This document shows positions 50,107 to 60,233 of a stretch of DNA of 64,000 nt, one piece after another. This DNA is from Gammaproteobacteria bacterium (GTDB lineage: Bacteria > Pseudomonadota > Gammaproteobacteria > Xanthomonadales > Marinicellaceae): assembly GCA_041395445.1 (NCBI GenBank), contig JAWLAO010000002.1, positions 186,001 to 250,000 on the forward strand, in the 5' to 3' direction. Numbering within the stretch: position 1 is the first letter of the stretch; each line of letters opens with the position of its first letter. The notes beneath the pieces are model-generated. The model saw only the letters and a program-made list of their open reading frames with translations. It had not been told where the DNA came from and did no database searches. Both the position numbers and the translations under genes were made by a program.

Positions 50107-52152
50107 ATGAATCTCGAACTCGTTCCTATGATTCTTGGGGCTGGTGGATTAGTCGCTGCGTTGCTAATTTTTGCCATGCTTCTGAAAATGCCGTCGGGTA
50201 GCGGCAAAGTTAAAGAAATTGCCGATGCCATTCACGAAGGTGCGATGGTTTTTATGAAGCGTGAATACACCATATTGTTCGGCTTTATTATCGTTTTGTT
50301 AATCGCCTTGTACTTTGGTTTTGGTTCTTGGCATACTCCTTTGGCATTTATGGTTGGTGCTGTTTGTTCGGGAATTGCCGGATATTTCGGTATGTTTTCT
50401 GCAACCAAGGCTAATGTCAGAACAACTGTAGCGGCTAATGAAAAAGGTTCAGCCTCAGCGTTGTCAGTGGCTTTTTATGGTGGTTCAATCATGGGCTTGA
50501 CTGTTGCTTCTATGGGATTACTTGGATTGGGGTTCTTATACTATTTATTCGGTAGTGATCCGCATCATGTCCATGCCATTCATGGTTTCGGGATGGGCGC
50601 TTCAACTGTTGCATTGTTCTCGCGTGTTGGTGGTGGTATTTTTACAAAATCTGCAGACGTGGGTGCTGACCTTGTTGGTAAAGTGGAAGCCGGTATCCCA
50701 GAAGATGATCCAAGAAATCCGGGTGTGATTGCTGACAACGTTGGTGATAATGTTGGTGATGTTGCTGGTATGGGTTCAGATATTTTTGAATCTTATTGTG
50801 GTGCGATGATTGCGTGTATCGCGATTGCTTCTGCTATGGCAGTTGGTACTGTTGATTTAATGGGTGGTTCAAAAAGTAATTTGATGTTTTTACCCTTAGG
50901 TCTGGCGAGTGTGGGTTTGATTTGTTCAATTCTTGGTATTTTTATTGTCAAAATCTTTTCTAACAAAGCGGCTGATGTTGCTTTAAGAATGGGCACAATT
51001 GGTGCTGCTGTTTTATTCGTAATGGCTGCTTATGTGGTAATGTCTAAACTGGGAATTGGCACAAACGTTTGGCTGTGTGTGGTTGCCGGTGCTGTTGGTG
51101 GAATCATCATTGGTTTGGTGACTGAGTATTATACCGGTGGGAGTCCAATCAGAAAGCTGGCTAAAAGCGGTGAAACCGGACCTGCAACGGTTATGATCTC
51201 GGGTCTGGCAATTGGTATGGAATCAGTTGTGATTCCGGTATTAACCTTGGCAGGTATCATTTTGATTACTTCGACTTTATTGCCAGAAGGTGCAGGAATC
51301 TACGGTGTTGGTATTGGTGCTGTTGGTATGTTGGCAACAGTCGGAATTACTATGGCAATTGATGCTTATGGTCCGGTTGCTGATAATGCGGGTGGAATTG
51401 CAGAAATGGCAGGTTTAGGTGAAGAAACTCGTAAAATCACTGATGGACTGGATGAAGTTGGAAACACAACTGCTGCAATCGGTAAAGGGTTTGCAATCGG
51501 TGCAGCCGGTCTGGCGGCATTGGCAATCATTGCAGCATTTATCGAAACGATTTCAGCAAAAGTTTCCGGTTTCTCACTTGATATCGGAAATCCAAAAGTA
51601 CTGATGGGTATGTTTATTGGTGGTATATTCCCATTTATTGTCAGTGCGATTACAATGCGTGCGGTTGGCGATGCAGCATTTGATTTGATTAAAGAAATTC
51701 GTCGTCAATTTAAAGAAATTCCCGGTTTGATGGAAGGAACTGCACAACCGGATAATAAAACTTGTGTGGATATTGCCACAAAAGCAGCCTTAAGAAGAAT
51801 GATGACACCGGGCTTATTGGCTGTATTGGCTCCTGTTGTTGTAGGATTTGTGCTTGGAGCGGCAGCTCTAGGCGGAATGTTGGGTGGTGCTTTAGTGAGC
51901 TGTGTGTTATTAGCATTGACGATGGCAAATGCCGGCGGTGCATGGGATAACGCTAAGAAATACGTTGAAAAGGGTAACTTCGGCGGTAAAGGAACAGATG
52001 TTCATGCGGCTGTTGTTGTCGGTGACACAGTTGGTGACCCGTTCAAAGATACTTCAGGCCCTGCAATGAATATTTTGATTAACGTGATGGCAATTGTCAG
52101 TTTGGTGATTGCTCCATTATTGGCGAAAATTCCTAATGGTTTGCTTGGTTAA
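50107..52152 (+). CDS. hppA: Membrane-bound ion-translocating pyrophosphatase
   Basis: A 681-residue inner-membrane pump that couples PPi hydrolysis to H+ or Na+ export. It has many membrane helices. The PPi/Mg site DNVGDNVGDVAGMGSDIFESY is at about 203-225, with a second set in DAYGPVADNAGGIAEM and a third in GDTVGDPFKDTSGPA. GNTTAAIGKGFAI carries Ala rather than Lys, the mark of K+-dependent enzymes, a group that includes the Na+ pumps. AAAGAGGA precedes the ATG. It is monocistronic, with a terminator. Confidence 0.95.
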   Translation: MNLELVPMILGAGGLVAALLIFAMLLKMPSGSGKVKEIADAIHEGAMVFMKREYTILFGFIIVLLIALYFGFGSWHTPLAFMVGAVCSGIAGYFGMFSATKANVRTTVAANEKGSASALSVAFYGGSIMGLTVASMGLLGLGFLYYLFGSDPHHVHAIHGFGMGASTVALFSRVGGGIFTKSADVGADLVGKVEAGIPEDDPRNPGVIADNVGDNVGDVAGMGSDIFESYCGAMIACIAIASAMAVGTVDLMGGSKSNLMFLPLGLASVGLICSILGIFIVKIFSNKAADVALRMGTIGAAVLFVMAAYVVMSKLGIGTNVWLCVVAGAVGGIIIGLVTEYYTGGSPIRKLAKSGETGPATVMISGLAIGMESVVIPVLTLAGIILITSTLLPEGAGIYGVGIGAVGMLATVGITMAIDAYGPVADNAGGIAEMAGLGEETRKITDGLDEVGNTTAAIGKGFAIGAAGLAALAIIAAFIETISAKVSGFSLDIGNPKVLMGMFIGGIFPFIVSAITMRAVGDAAFDLIKEIRRQFKEIPGLMEGTAQPDNKTCVDIATKAALRRMMTPGLLAVLAPVVVGFVLGAAALGGMLGGALVSCVLLALTMANAGGAWDNAKKYVEKGNFGGKGTDVHAAVVVGDTVGDPFKDTSGPAMNILINVMAIVSLVIAPLLAKIPNGLLG

Positions 52153-52171
52153 TTAGATTTATTTCATTTAA

Positions 52172-52203
52172 AAACCGGTATGGGTTTCATGCCGGTTTTT
52201 TTA
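52172..52203 (+). terminator. Rho-independent terminator after hppA
   Basis: A 12-bp stem AAAACCGGTATG / CATGCCGGTTTT (one T-G pair) with a GGTTT loop is followed by Ts. Confidence 0.9.
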
Positions 52204-52269
52204 TGTTTAAAAATTTGAAACTTACTGAATCAACCCCATATTACGATAAAATTAATTTGAGGATAAACA

Positions 52270-52767
52270 ATGACGCTTAAAGCTACAATCCATACGAATA
52301 AAGGAGATATTAATCTCAATTTAACAGAAAAAGAAACCCCTGTAACCGTTGCCAATTTTGTAAACTTAGCTCAAAAAGGATTTTATAACGACGTTACATT
52401 TCACCGTGTGATTCAAAACTTTATGATTCAAGGCGGATGTCCGCTAGGAACAGGAACCGGTGGTCCCGGTTATCGTTTTGAAGATGAGTTCACACCATCA
52501 CTTAAACACGATAAAGCAGGTGTATTGTCTATGGCTAATGCCGGGCCGGGAACCAATGGTTCACAGTTTTTCATCACTCATGAGCCGACACCTTGGCTAG
52601 ATGGAAAACACTCAGTTTTTGGAGCTGTTGTCAGTCAGGCTGATCAAGATGTTGTAAATTCAATCGTTGGTAATGACCAAATCAAATCTATTACGATTGA
52701 AGGCGATACAACTGAATTATTCGAATCTCAAGCAGGTCGCATCGCTGAATGGAATAAACATTTGTAG
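52270..52767 (+). CDS. ppiB: Cytoplasmic peptidyl-prolyl cis-trans isomerase (cyclophilin)
   Basis: The 165-residue cyclophilin lacks a signal peptide, so it is the cytoplasmic PpiB type. Active-site motifs are FHRVIQNFMIQGGCP, LSMANAGPGTNGSQFFIT and WLDGKHSVFG. GAGGATAAAC precedes the ATG. It stands alone between two terminators. Confidence 0.93.
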   Translation: MTLKATIHTNKGDINLNLTEKETPVTVANFVNLAQKGFYNDVTFHRVIQNFMIQGGCPLGTGTGGPGYRFEDEFTPSLKHDKAGVLSMANAGPGTNGSQFFITHEPTPWLDGKHSVFGAVVSQADQDVVNSIVGNDQIKSITIEGDTTELFESQAGRIAEWNKHL

Positions 52768-52784
52768 AATTAAACGCTTATAAA

Positions 52785-52816
52785 AAAAGGCTTCGGAAAG
52801 CTTCGAAGCCTTTTTT
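52785..52816. terminator. Bidirectional terminator between ppiB and the TonB receptor
   Basis: AAAAAGGCTTCG / CGAAGCCTTTTTT stem with an 8-base loop, As on one side and Ts on the other. It serves the convergent pair. Confidence 0.88.
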
Positions 52817-52836
52817 AGTTTTGGCAATTCTTTGTA

Positions 52837-55614
52837 TCAATAGAAGAACATACGGATACCTGCTTGAGCAGTCCAGCCATACTCTTCAAATTGAGCATTT
52901 CGAGAAGGATTTCCATAATAAGTGTAGCGAGGTTCATTATTTAGATTAATTCCCTCAAGATAGAACTGGATACGATCGCTGTATAAATATTTCGCTGATA
53001 CGTCAAATTGCAGATGATCATCAACATAAATATCAAATTCAGGATCATCTAATTCGGTCGCTTCTGTAAAATAAGCATCTCTGTATGTCCAGGCGGCTCT
53101 TAAACTCCATGGTCCTTTTTCATATCCAACAGCAAAGTTAGCGACATTGTCTGATTGACGCGGGAGTGGAATCTTATCAGTTCTGAAAGCTAGTTTTGCT
53201 GATGAATCAACATAAGTATAATTTGCAGAAATCAAGAAACCATCGAAAGGATCAGGTAAAAATGATAGTTGTTGTACATAATTTAGTTCTATACCAAGTA
53301 AGTCAGCAGACTCTCCGTTCAATGGTTGAATAGCTTCATCAAAATCAGTGTATTCACCCGTACCGGATACATCAGCGAGAACGACAAAATTATCAATATC
53401 CTTATAGAAAACACCGGCAGAAAACACTCCGATATTACCAGGGTAGTATTCTATTCCGAAATCAAAGTTATTAGAGGTCATTGGTTCTAGATATGGGTTG
53501 CCAATTTCAGCCTTTCTTTCAATCACACCATCATCCTCTTCAATTTCAATGAGTTCAACCGGAGCTGAGTGTTTAAAATTGGGGCGAACTAAAGATCTGG
53601 ATGCCGCAGCTCTGACTATCAACTTATCACTAACTTCATGAGTGATATTTATGCTCGGAAGAACTTCACTATAGTCGTTTGATACATTTATTGGAGTAAT
53701 TGTAATCTCTTGTTCTGAAATATTAGATAATGTGACTCTTTGACCAACGGCGTCAAAATTAGTTTTTTCAAGTCTGACACCACCAACAACTCTGGTATTT
53801 CCGAACTCAGATTTTGCCATAAGATAAGCAGCTGTCACATCTTCATCAATGATGTAATCAGTACTAGCGGACTCAATAAATGTTGTATCTGTATCTTCAT
53901 CGAAACTACTGCGATTATTCAATGCAAAATTCCTGAATGCAGACTCGTTGATTGTTGGCCCAAAGTTACTGACAAAATGGTCAATCGGGCTTCCTAAAAA
54001 ATCTGCAATGGTATAATCAGCACCAAATCCGTCATAAACTGTCAGATTAACATCATTAAATTTTTCACGATTTCTTTGTTTCAAACCAAACTTAATATAT
54101 CCAGAGCTATTGTTCCACAACATATTTTTCTTAAAGTCTAGCTGAAAACTAGTTTCTTTATCTTCAGTTAAATTATCGCTAATTTCAATTTCATCCAGTT
54201 CATAATTAGCAGCATCGACAGCTCCGGCAGGTACGCTAATGATTTGAGTCATTCCTCCCGGGATATTAAGACTAAAATCATCTACTTTATCCTTGAAGGT
54301 GGCATCAATTCTTCCTGGCTCTTCTTCTTGTGCTTTTGAATATCCAATTGAGTAATCAATATCCCATTCATCTCCTTCAAATTCACCGCCAAAAACTACC
54401 GATGTGATTGTTTGAGTTTCTAATCTTGATTTAAGCTCTCTGTCTGTTTTTAATCTGTCAAAATTATAAGAATTTCCTGAGTGACTCAATATGTCACTGT
54501 CTTCCCACTTAAATTCGTTTTTGTAACGTCGTTCCTTATCTTCAAAATCACTATACAAGGTTCGTAAAAAAATGAGATGTTCCGGTGAGTTTTGATAATC
54601 CAGATTCACTGCAACGCCCAATCTTTCACGATTGATTGTATAATCTCTTGTTTCAGACTCTAGTGGCAATACAGCCTCACTGCCATCCGGTAAATCAAAA
54701 CGATCCCAACCGCCATCTGTTTCCATGTTGTCTGAACCAAACTCACGATCAAACCAGCTTGCTGAAATTGCTAGAGCTAAATTTTCCTGACCTTCACCAA
54801 CTGAAAATAAGTTGGTATAGTTTGAAGATATTTTCGGACTCGTTTTGCCCACAAGATTATTGTGACTTCCTTGCACTCTGAGGTTGAATGTCTGACCGCC
54901 ACGATCAAAACCACTCAATGATTTTACATCAATACTTCCTCCCATTGCATCCCCGTCTTTATCAGCACGAGCTGATTTACTGACAGATATCTCTTCAATT
55001 AAATCTGAAGGAATCACATCCATTGCAACTTGTCTTTGATCCGCTTCAGCAGATGGAACAGAAATACCATTGATTGCAATTGAGTTGAAATTGGGGTCCA
55101 TCCCTCTAACAACGATAAAACGACCTTCACCTTGATCTCTTGTGATTGAAACACCTGCAACACGTTGAAGTGCTTCAGTAACATTTTGATCGGGTAATTG
55201 ACCAATTGCATCTGCTGAAAGTACACTCATAGTATGGTCAGCATTTTTTTGTTTATTTAAAGAAGACGCTTGTGTTGCTGTTTGTCCGATAACTAACTGG
55301 TTTTCCAAGTTAGTAACATCCTCTCCAATTGTAATGACAATATCATTTTTGTCAGAGCCAACAATAACTTTTTCAATTTTTGGTTCTGAACCCAAATACT
55401 CAACTTTCAATGTGTATGTGCCATTGTCGAGACTTTTAAAGTTAAAGCGCCCTTTATTGTCTGTAACTTGAGATTGCTGATTTTCAACAATTGTGACTTT
55501 AGCCCCTTCAAAATAGACCGATTGATTTGTATTTGCTACTTTTCCAACTAGCTCAGCTGCTGAGATTTGACTGGTTAATGGTAATAAAGCTAACCATAAT
55601 TTATTTCTTTTCAT
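52837..55614 (-). CDS. TonB-dependent outer-membrane receptor, likely for phytate-type substrates
   Basis: This 925-residue receptor has a signal peptide (about 1-20, ending ISAAE), then a carboxypeptidase-D regulatory-like domain (about 22-105) and a plug with DQNVTEALQRVAGVSITRDQGEGRFIVVRGMDPNFNSIAING-type sequence. A 22-strand barrel follows, ending in an aromatic residue (RMFFY). It belongs to the Xanthomonas/Caulobacter type of TonB receptors. It diverges from a beta-propeller phytase gene 168 bases away. Phytases of this class are often found with TonB receptors. I infer uptake of inositol phosphates or their metal complexes. Confidence 0.92.
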   Translation of the reverse strand: MKRNKLWLALLPLTSQISAAELVGKVANTNQSVYFEGAKVTIVENQQSQVTDNKGRFNFKSLDNGTYTLKVEYLGSEPKIEKVIVGSDKNDIVITIGEDVTNLENQLVIGQTATQASSLNKQKNADHTMSVLSADAIGQLPDQNVTEALQRVAGVSITRDQGEGRFIVVRGMDPNFNSIAINGISVPSAEADQRQVAMDVIPSDLIEEISVSKSARADKDGDAMGGSIDVKSLSGFDRGGQTFNLRVQGSHNNLVGKTSPKISSNYTNLFSVGEGQENLALAISASWFDREFGSDNMETDGGWDRFDLPDGSEAVLPLESETRDYTINRERLGVAVNLDYQNSPEHLIFLRTLYSDFEDKERRYKNEFKWEDSDILSHSGNSYNFDRLKTDRELKSRLETQTITSVVFGGEFEGDEWDIDYSIGYSKAQEEEPGRIDATFKDKVDDFSLNIPGGMTQIISVPAGAVDAANYELDEIEISDNLTEDKETSFQLDFKKNMLWNNSSGYIKFGLKQRNREKFNDVNLTVYDGFGADYTIADFLGSPIDHFVSNFGPTINESAFRNFALNNRSSFDEDTDTTFIESASTDYIIDEDVTAAYLMAKSEFGNTRVVGGVRLEKTNFDAVGQRVTLSNISEQEITITPINVSNDYSEVLPSINITHEVSDKLIVRAAASRSLVRPNFKHSAPVELIEIEEDDGVIERKAEIGNPYLEPMTSNNFDFGIEYYPGNIGVFSAGVFYKDIDNFVVLADVSGTGEYTDFDEAIQPLNGESADLLGIELNYVQQLSFLPDPFDGFLISANYTYVDSSAKLAFRTDKIPLPRQSDNVANFAVGYEKGPWSLRAAWTYRDAYFTEATELDDPEFDIYVDDHLQFDVSAKYLYSDRIQFYLEGINLNNEPRYTYYGNPSRNAQFEEYGWTAQAGIRMFFY

Positions 55615-55785
55615 AATGCTCTACTCATAATTAAACAAGCAAAGTTTATGAATCGTTTATTACAACTCAGTTAAAAAATAAGAACGTAGAATTTTCACTC
55701 ATGTAATAATTTTTGGATTGTATTGAGTCATATTTGTGTAACATATATCATATAAATTGTACTCAAGTTAAAAATTTATTGTGTG

Positions 55786-56796
55786 ATGAAAAAGCTAGTA
55801 ATGTTGTTTGTAGTTATATCCTTATTTGGTTGTGGAGTTCAAAAAAGTCAGATGGTTAGGATTGAAGCTAAAGTTGAAACTGAGTCGGTAGTAAGCTCCG
55901 GAGATGCCGCAGACGACCCTGCCATCTGGATACATTCTACTGACCATGAGCAAAGTTTAATATTGGGCAGCAATAAGAAGTTAGGTATTTATAGTTATGA
56001 TTTACATGGAAATGTTAAGCAGTTTCTTCCTCTTGGAAGAGTGAATAATATTGATATTAGACAAAGTGTTCCGGTAAATGGTGAGGTAATAGATATTGTT
56101 TCAGGAACGAACCGGAGTACAAATCGAGTTGAAGTTTTACAAATAGATGATGGAATAATGAAACCTCTTAATTTGGATATTCCATCTTCAAAACTTTCTG
56201 AAGTATATGGTTTTTGTATGGGCTTTATAAATAATCAGCACTTAGTCTTTCTTGCGGTTGGTTTAGATGAAGATGCTGAATTATATGAGTTAAAAAATAA
56301 CAAGAAAGAATCTTACCTTGAAATCACCAGAACATTACCAATTGAAACCAAGTCAGAAGGTTGTGTAATTGATGACGATAGTGGTGAAATTTTTGTTGGT
56401 GAAGAAGAGGTTGGAATTTGGAGATTTAATTATTTTGATGAAAATGTCAAAGATAAAGTGATTTCTATAGAGAGTAAAAATTTAAAAGCTGACATTGAGG
56501 GTCTAGCATTATTTAATGCAAATGAAAAAAAATATTTGATTGCATCATCGCAAGGTAGTAATACATATCCGGTTTTTGATCGTAAGGACTATTCTTTTGT
56601 TAAAACCTTTCAGGTAGTTGCAGGAAAAGAGATTGACGGAACGACTGAAACTGACGGTATTGAGTTTTCAACAGAGTTAAAGTCTAAAGAATTTCCATTG
56701 GGAGTATTTATTGTTCAAGATGATAAGAACACTAATCCAAGAGGAAATCAGAATTTTAAATTGATTTCTGCTGAAGAAATTATTAATGAACTATAA
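55786..56796 (+). CDS. Beta-propeller phytase, lipoprotein
   Basis: The ATG at 55786 opens with a lipobox (VISLFGC, Cys16). The roughly 336-residue propeller has the phytase family signatures DDPAIWIHSTDHEQSLILGSNK (in pieces), LGRVNNIDIRQ, GTNRSTNRVEV, SEGCVIDDDSGEIFVGEEEVGIWRF, ADIEGLALF and IASSQGSNTYPVFDR. Such enzymes use Ca2+ to strip phosphate from phytate at the cell surface. Only the TonB receptor is near; no obvious Pho box is seen in the spacer. Confidence 0.92.
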   Translation: MKKLVMLFVVISLFGCGVQKSQMVRIEAKVETESVVSSGDAADDPAIWIHSTDHEQSLILGSNKKLGIYSYDLHGNVKQFLPLGRVNNIDIRQSVPVNGEVIDIVSGTNRSTNRVEVLQIDDGIMKPLNLDIPSSKLSEVYGFCMGFINNQHLVFLAVGLDEDAELYELKNNKKESYLEITRTLPIETKSEGCVIDDDSGEIFVGEEEVGIWRFNYFDENVKDKVISIESKNLKADIEGLALFNANEKKYLIASSQGSNTYPVFDRKDYSFVKTFQVVAGKEIDGTTETDGIEFSTELKSKEFPLGVFIVQDDKNTNPRGNQNFKLISAEEIINEL

Positions 56797-56808
56797 GGGT
56801 TCTCAGCT

Positions 56809-57630
56809 TTAATCTCTTAAAAGCTCATTAATAGATGTCTTGGAGCGAGTTTGTTCATCCACTGTTTTGACAATCACAGCACAACTCAGCGAGTGCGAAC
56901 CATCTTTGGCAGGTAAACTGCCTGGCACTACAACTGAACCCGGAGGAACATAGCCATAGCTGATTTCTCCGGTTTCCCGATTATAAATTTTAGTGCTTTG
57001 TGAAATGAAAACTCCCATGGATAGCACGCATCCTTTACCGATTCTCACACCTTCAACCACTTCCGAGCGAGCACCGATAAAACAGTTGTCTTCTATAATG
57101 GTTGGAGATGCTTGCAGAGGCTCTAGCACACCACCAATTCCTACACCGCCGGAGAGATGGACATTTTTTCCAATTTGAGCACAACTTCCAACAGTTGCCC
57201 AAGTATCAACCATAGTTCCATCATCCACATAAGCCCCGATATTGACATAACTCGGCATAACAACGACATTCTTCCCCAGAAACGCACCTCTGCGAACCGT
57301 TGCTGGTGGAACAATACGAGCTCCGGTTTTTTTGAAATCGGCTTCAGTTGCATTAAAAAAGCGGCACGGAACTTTGTCATAAAAATTGTGCGTTGTCCCT
57401 TCCATAACGTAGTTGTCATGGATTGAAAAATACAAAAGAACTGCTTTTTTGAGCCATTCATTGACATGCCATTCACCATTTTCTAATGGTTCAGCGACTC
57501 GAAATTCGCCAGACTCTAATGCTGACATGACTGCTCCGACAGAGTCTTCACAATACGCTGCTAAATCATTTTTACTGAGTTCTTTACGGTTCTGCCATGC
57601 TTGTTCAATGGTATTTTGTAATTCTGTCAT
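56809..57630 (-). CDS. dapD: Tetrahydrodipicolinate N-succinyltransferase
   Basis: This 273-residue left-handed beta-helix enzyme of lysine/diaminopimelate synthesis carries hexapeptide repeats (GKNVVVMPSYVNIGAYV, IGKNVHLSGGVGIGGVLEP, IIEDNCFIGARSEVVEGVRIGKGCVLSMG). The ending KDGSHSLSCAVIVKTVDEQTRSKTSINELLRD is typical. Its ATG overlaps the glnD stop by 4 bases (ATGA), making map-glnD-dapD one unit. Confidence 0.96.
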   Translation of the reverse strand: MTELQNTIEQAWQNRKELSKNDLAAYCEDSVGAVMSALESGEFRVAEPLENGEWHVNEWLKKAVLLYFSIHDNYVMEGTTHNFYDKVPCRFFNATEADFKKTGARIVPPATVRRGAFLGKNVVVMPSYVNIGAYVDDGTMVDTWATVGSCAQIGKNVHLSGGVGIGGVLEPLQASPTIIEDNCFIGARSEVVEGVRIGKGCVLSMGVFISQSTKIYNRETGEISYGYVPPGSVVVPGSLPAKDGSHSLSCAVIVKTVDEQTRSKTSINELLRD

Positions 57631-60230
57631 AGTTCTTTAATCAATGTTGTTTGTAGTGTTTTTAATAGTTCTTCGTTTAAGGCTTTGTGATTAAAACTCA
57701 ACCAATAAGTGGATTCAGCACGAACTCCAACTTTTACAATTTTTGCGGCTTTAATCGAAATTTCCAGTGATTTCAGTATCTTGGCAATTAATGGTAATAA
57801 TCCGTGTTTGTCTCGACAGATAACCTCTATCAAACTTCTGTTGTTATTATCTGAAGAGTGAATAATCACTTTCGGTTTAATTTTGAAGACTTTTTCCCTG
57901 CTTGGAGTGAATTTGTTAATAGCCACTTCCTGAAATTTTTTCACAGAAAGGTATGATTTGAGTTCATTTGTCATTCTTTGAGTATTTTCAGCAGAGTCAT
58001 GTTTTTCATCAATAATACATTGAACTGTATTCAATGCCATATTATCAGAAGTGATATTAATGTCGGCATCAACGACAGTAAAATTATATTTTTCTAAAAC
58101 TGAAACCATCAAATAATACAACCCTGTGAAATCCTCGCAATAAACCAGAAATTCAACGCTACCTTTTTGATTGGGAAGCTGAGTGACTATTGGTAAATTT
58201 TTCTGAGATGTAATTTGATGAATTGTCAGAAGTTTTTCGATATTGAATTTTTGATAGAACTCCAATGGAAAAGTTTGAAATTGTCTGTCTATCGTCGATA
58301 CATCAATATTGTTTTTTAACAATTCTTGTCTAAGTGAATTCCTAACCGCATCAGTACTTTGTTGCGAATGATCTTCTGTTAAATATTTCTGAGACTTATA
58401 AAACAATTCGTAAATTAATGTTTGTTTGAATTCGTTTAGAAGTTTTGGATCAGTTGCAGAAATATCAGCTAATGTGAGCAAATATAAGGAACGAAGTTTT
58501 AACAAGTCACCAACTTGTTCAGAAAACTTACTAATGACATCCGGGTCGCTCAAATCTCTTTTTTGGGCCGTTTCACTCATAATCAGGTGATATTTGACCA
58601 GCCAAACGACCAGTTCGGTATTTTCTTCATTGATATTGTGATTTTGACAAAATTCCGCAACATCAATTGCTCCTAGATCAGCATGCCTTCCTTGACGGCC
58701 TTTGGCAATATCATGAAACATGGCTGCTATGTAAAGTAAATAGGGATTTGGAATTTGTTTAAAAATTTCATAAGTGTTTTTAGCCGGGTTGTCTGCATTT
58801 CTAAAGTTATACAAATTCCTTACGGCAAACAAACTGTGTTGATCAACGGTATAAATATGAAATAAATCAAACTGCATGCGTCCGACGATTCGACCAAAAA
58901 CCGGCAAATAACGAGCCAAAATTCCCAGACGATTCATTTGGGTTAATACAACATCAACCCTATCATCTTGTTGTAAAATCTGCAGAAACTGCTCTCTGAT
59001 TTGAAGGTTGTTGCAAAACTCATCATTAACTTGCTTGATGTTGTGTCGCATTGCCCTCAGCGTTCCGGCACGGATTCCCTGAATATCCGTGTGCTTCTGG
59101 AGCAGAAGAAATAGTTCAAACCAAACTGTTGGAGTGTTACGAAATAAATCCGTATCATTTATCTCAATGAAACTGTTGACACTCTTAAACCTTTCATTCA
59201 AATGTCTGATTTCATGGTTTTGTTTTTTTCGCAAAATCTTTTCATCAAATAATTGCAACAGCAATGAATTCAGGCGTTCCAGTTGCATGGCATTGCGATA
59301 GTAAATTTGCATGAATTGCTCAACTGCGGGATTTTTTTCTCCCTCGTCATTAAAACCAAATACTTTTGCGAGTTTGAGTTGATGATCAAATAAAATTCGA
59401 TCCTCCTTGCGTTTGGCAATAATATGCAAGGCAAAGCGGACTTTCCAGAGAAAGTTCTGGCCTTTTTGCAGTCGGATAAACTCGTGTTCACTGAGAAAAT
59501 CATAATCGACCAATTCGTGTAAAGATTCAGCTTGATAAAAGCGTTGCACCACCCATGAAATCATCTGAATATCACGCAATCCACCGGGACCTTCTTTCAG
59601 GTTCGGTTCGACATTGTAAGCGGTTTCGCTGAATTTATGATGTCTTTGTTTTTGCTCTTCGAGTTTGGCAACAAAAAAATCTTTGCCTTTCCAAATCTTT
59701 TTGGTAGATACGGATTTTCTCATCTTATTGAATAACTTTTTATTGCCTTTGATGAGTCTGGATTCCATCAGGTTTGTTGCTATTGTGATATCGCTTTGCG
59801 CATATTCAAAGCATTGCTTGACTGTCCGAACCGATGAACCAACATCTAATCCTAAGTCCCAAAGTGATTGGATAAAACCTCTTAATTTATTTTTATAACT
59901 TTTTGATTTTTTTGGAATTATAATTAGTAAGTCAACATCAGAGTAGGGGTGAAGTTCGCCTCTGCCAAACCCACCAACAGCAACCAGAGCGAGTTTTTTT
60001 TTGAAACCAAGGCTATTCCAGATTTGTAAAACTAACTGCTCAACGTACCAGGCACGAGTTTTTACCAGTTTGGCAACCTGAGACTGATCCTTGAGAAAAT
60101 CATTTGTCAGGTTTTCATCCGCTTTTTTCAGTAGTTTTTTATAAACCTCCAGCGAAATTTTCTGAGATTTCTGAAGTTCAAGAACATCCAGATAATTTTC
60201 AGCATTCAGCGGAGGAGCAATCCGGGACAT
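57627..60230 (-). CDS. glnD: PII uridylyltransferase/uridylyl-removing enzyme
   Basis: The 867-residue nitrogen sensor modifies PII proteins in response to glutamine. The nucleotidyltransferase domain has GGFGRGELHPYSDVDLLI near residue 86. Next is a linker with NLKEGPGGLRDIQ, an HD domain (MFHDIAKGRQGRHADLG) and two C-terminal ACT domains (YCEDFTGLYYLMVSVLEKY; EVICRDKHGLLPLIAKIL). The length is normal. It lies 3 bases after map. Confidence 0.96.
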   Translation of the reverse strand: MSRIAPPLNAENYLDVLELQKSQKISLEVYKKLLKKADENLTNDFLKDQSQVAKLVKTRAWYVEQLVLQIWNSLGFKKKLALVAVGGFGRGELHPYSDVDLLIIIPKKSKSYKNKLRGFIQSLWDLGLDVGSSVRTVKQCFEYAQSDITIATNLMESRLIKGNKKLFNKMRKSVSTKKIWKGKDFFVAKLEEQKQRHHKFSETAYNVEPNLKEGPGGLRDIQMISWVVQRFYQAESLHELVDYDFLSEHEFIRLQKGQNFLWKVRFALHIIAKRKEDRILFDHQLKLAKVFGFNDEGEKNPAVEQFMQIYYRNAMQLERLNSLLLQLFDEKILRKKQNHEIRHLNERFKSVNSFIEINDTDLFRNTPTVWFELFLLLQKHTDIQGIRAGTLRAMRHNIKQVNDEFCNNLQIREQFLQILQQDDRVDVVLTQMNRLGILARYLPVFGRIVGRMQFDLFHIYTVDQHSLFAVRNLYNFRNADNPAKNTYEIFKQIPNPYLLYIAAMFHDIAKGRQGRHADLGAIDVAEFCQNHNINEENTELVVWLVKYHLIMSETAQKRDLSDPDVISKFSEQVGDLLKLRSLYLLTLADISATDPKLLNEFKQTLIYELFYKSQKYLTEDHSQQSTDAVRNSLRQELLKNNIDVSTIDRQFQTFPLEFYQKFNIEKLLTIHQITSQKNLPIVTQLPNQKGSVEFLVYCEDFTGLYYLMVSVLEKYNFTVVDADINITSDNMALNTVQCIIDEKHDSAENTQRMTNELKSYLSVKKFQEVAINKFTPSREKVFKIKPKVIIHSSDNNNRSLIEVICRDKHGLLPLIAKILKSLEISIKAAKIVKVGVRAESTYWLSFNHKALNEELLKTLQTTLIKEL

Positions 60231-60233
60231 TCT

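Noticed and set aside
55615..55785. Pho box in the phytase/receptor spacer
   Set aside because: Only loose TGTAAT-like words are seen, without the 11-base period of CTGTCAT repeats.
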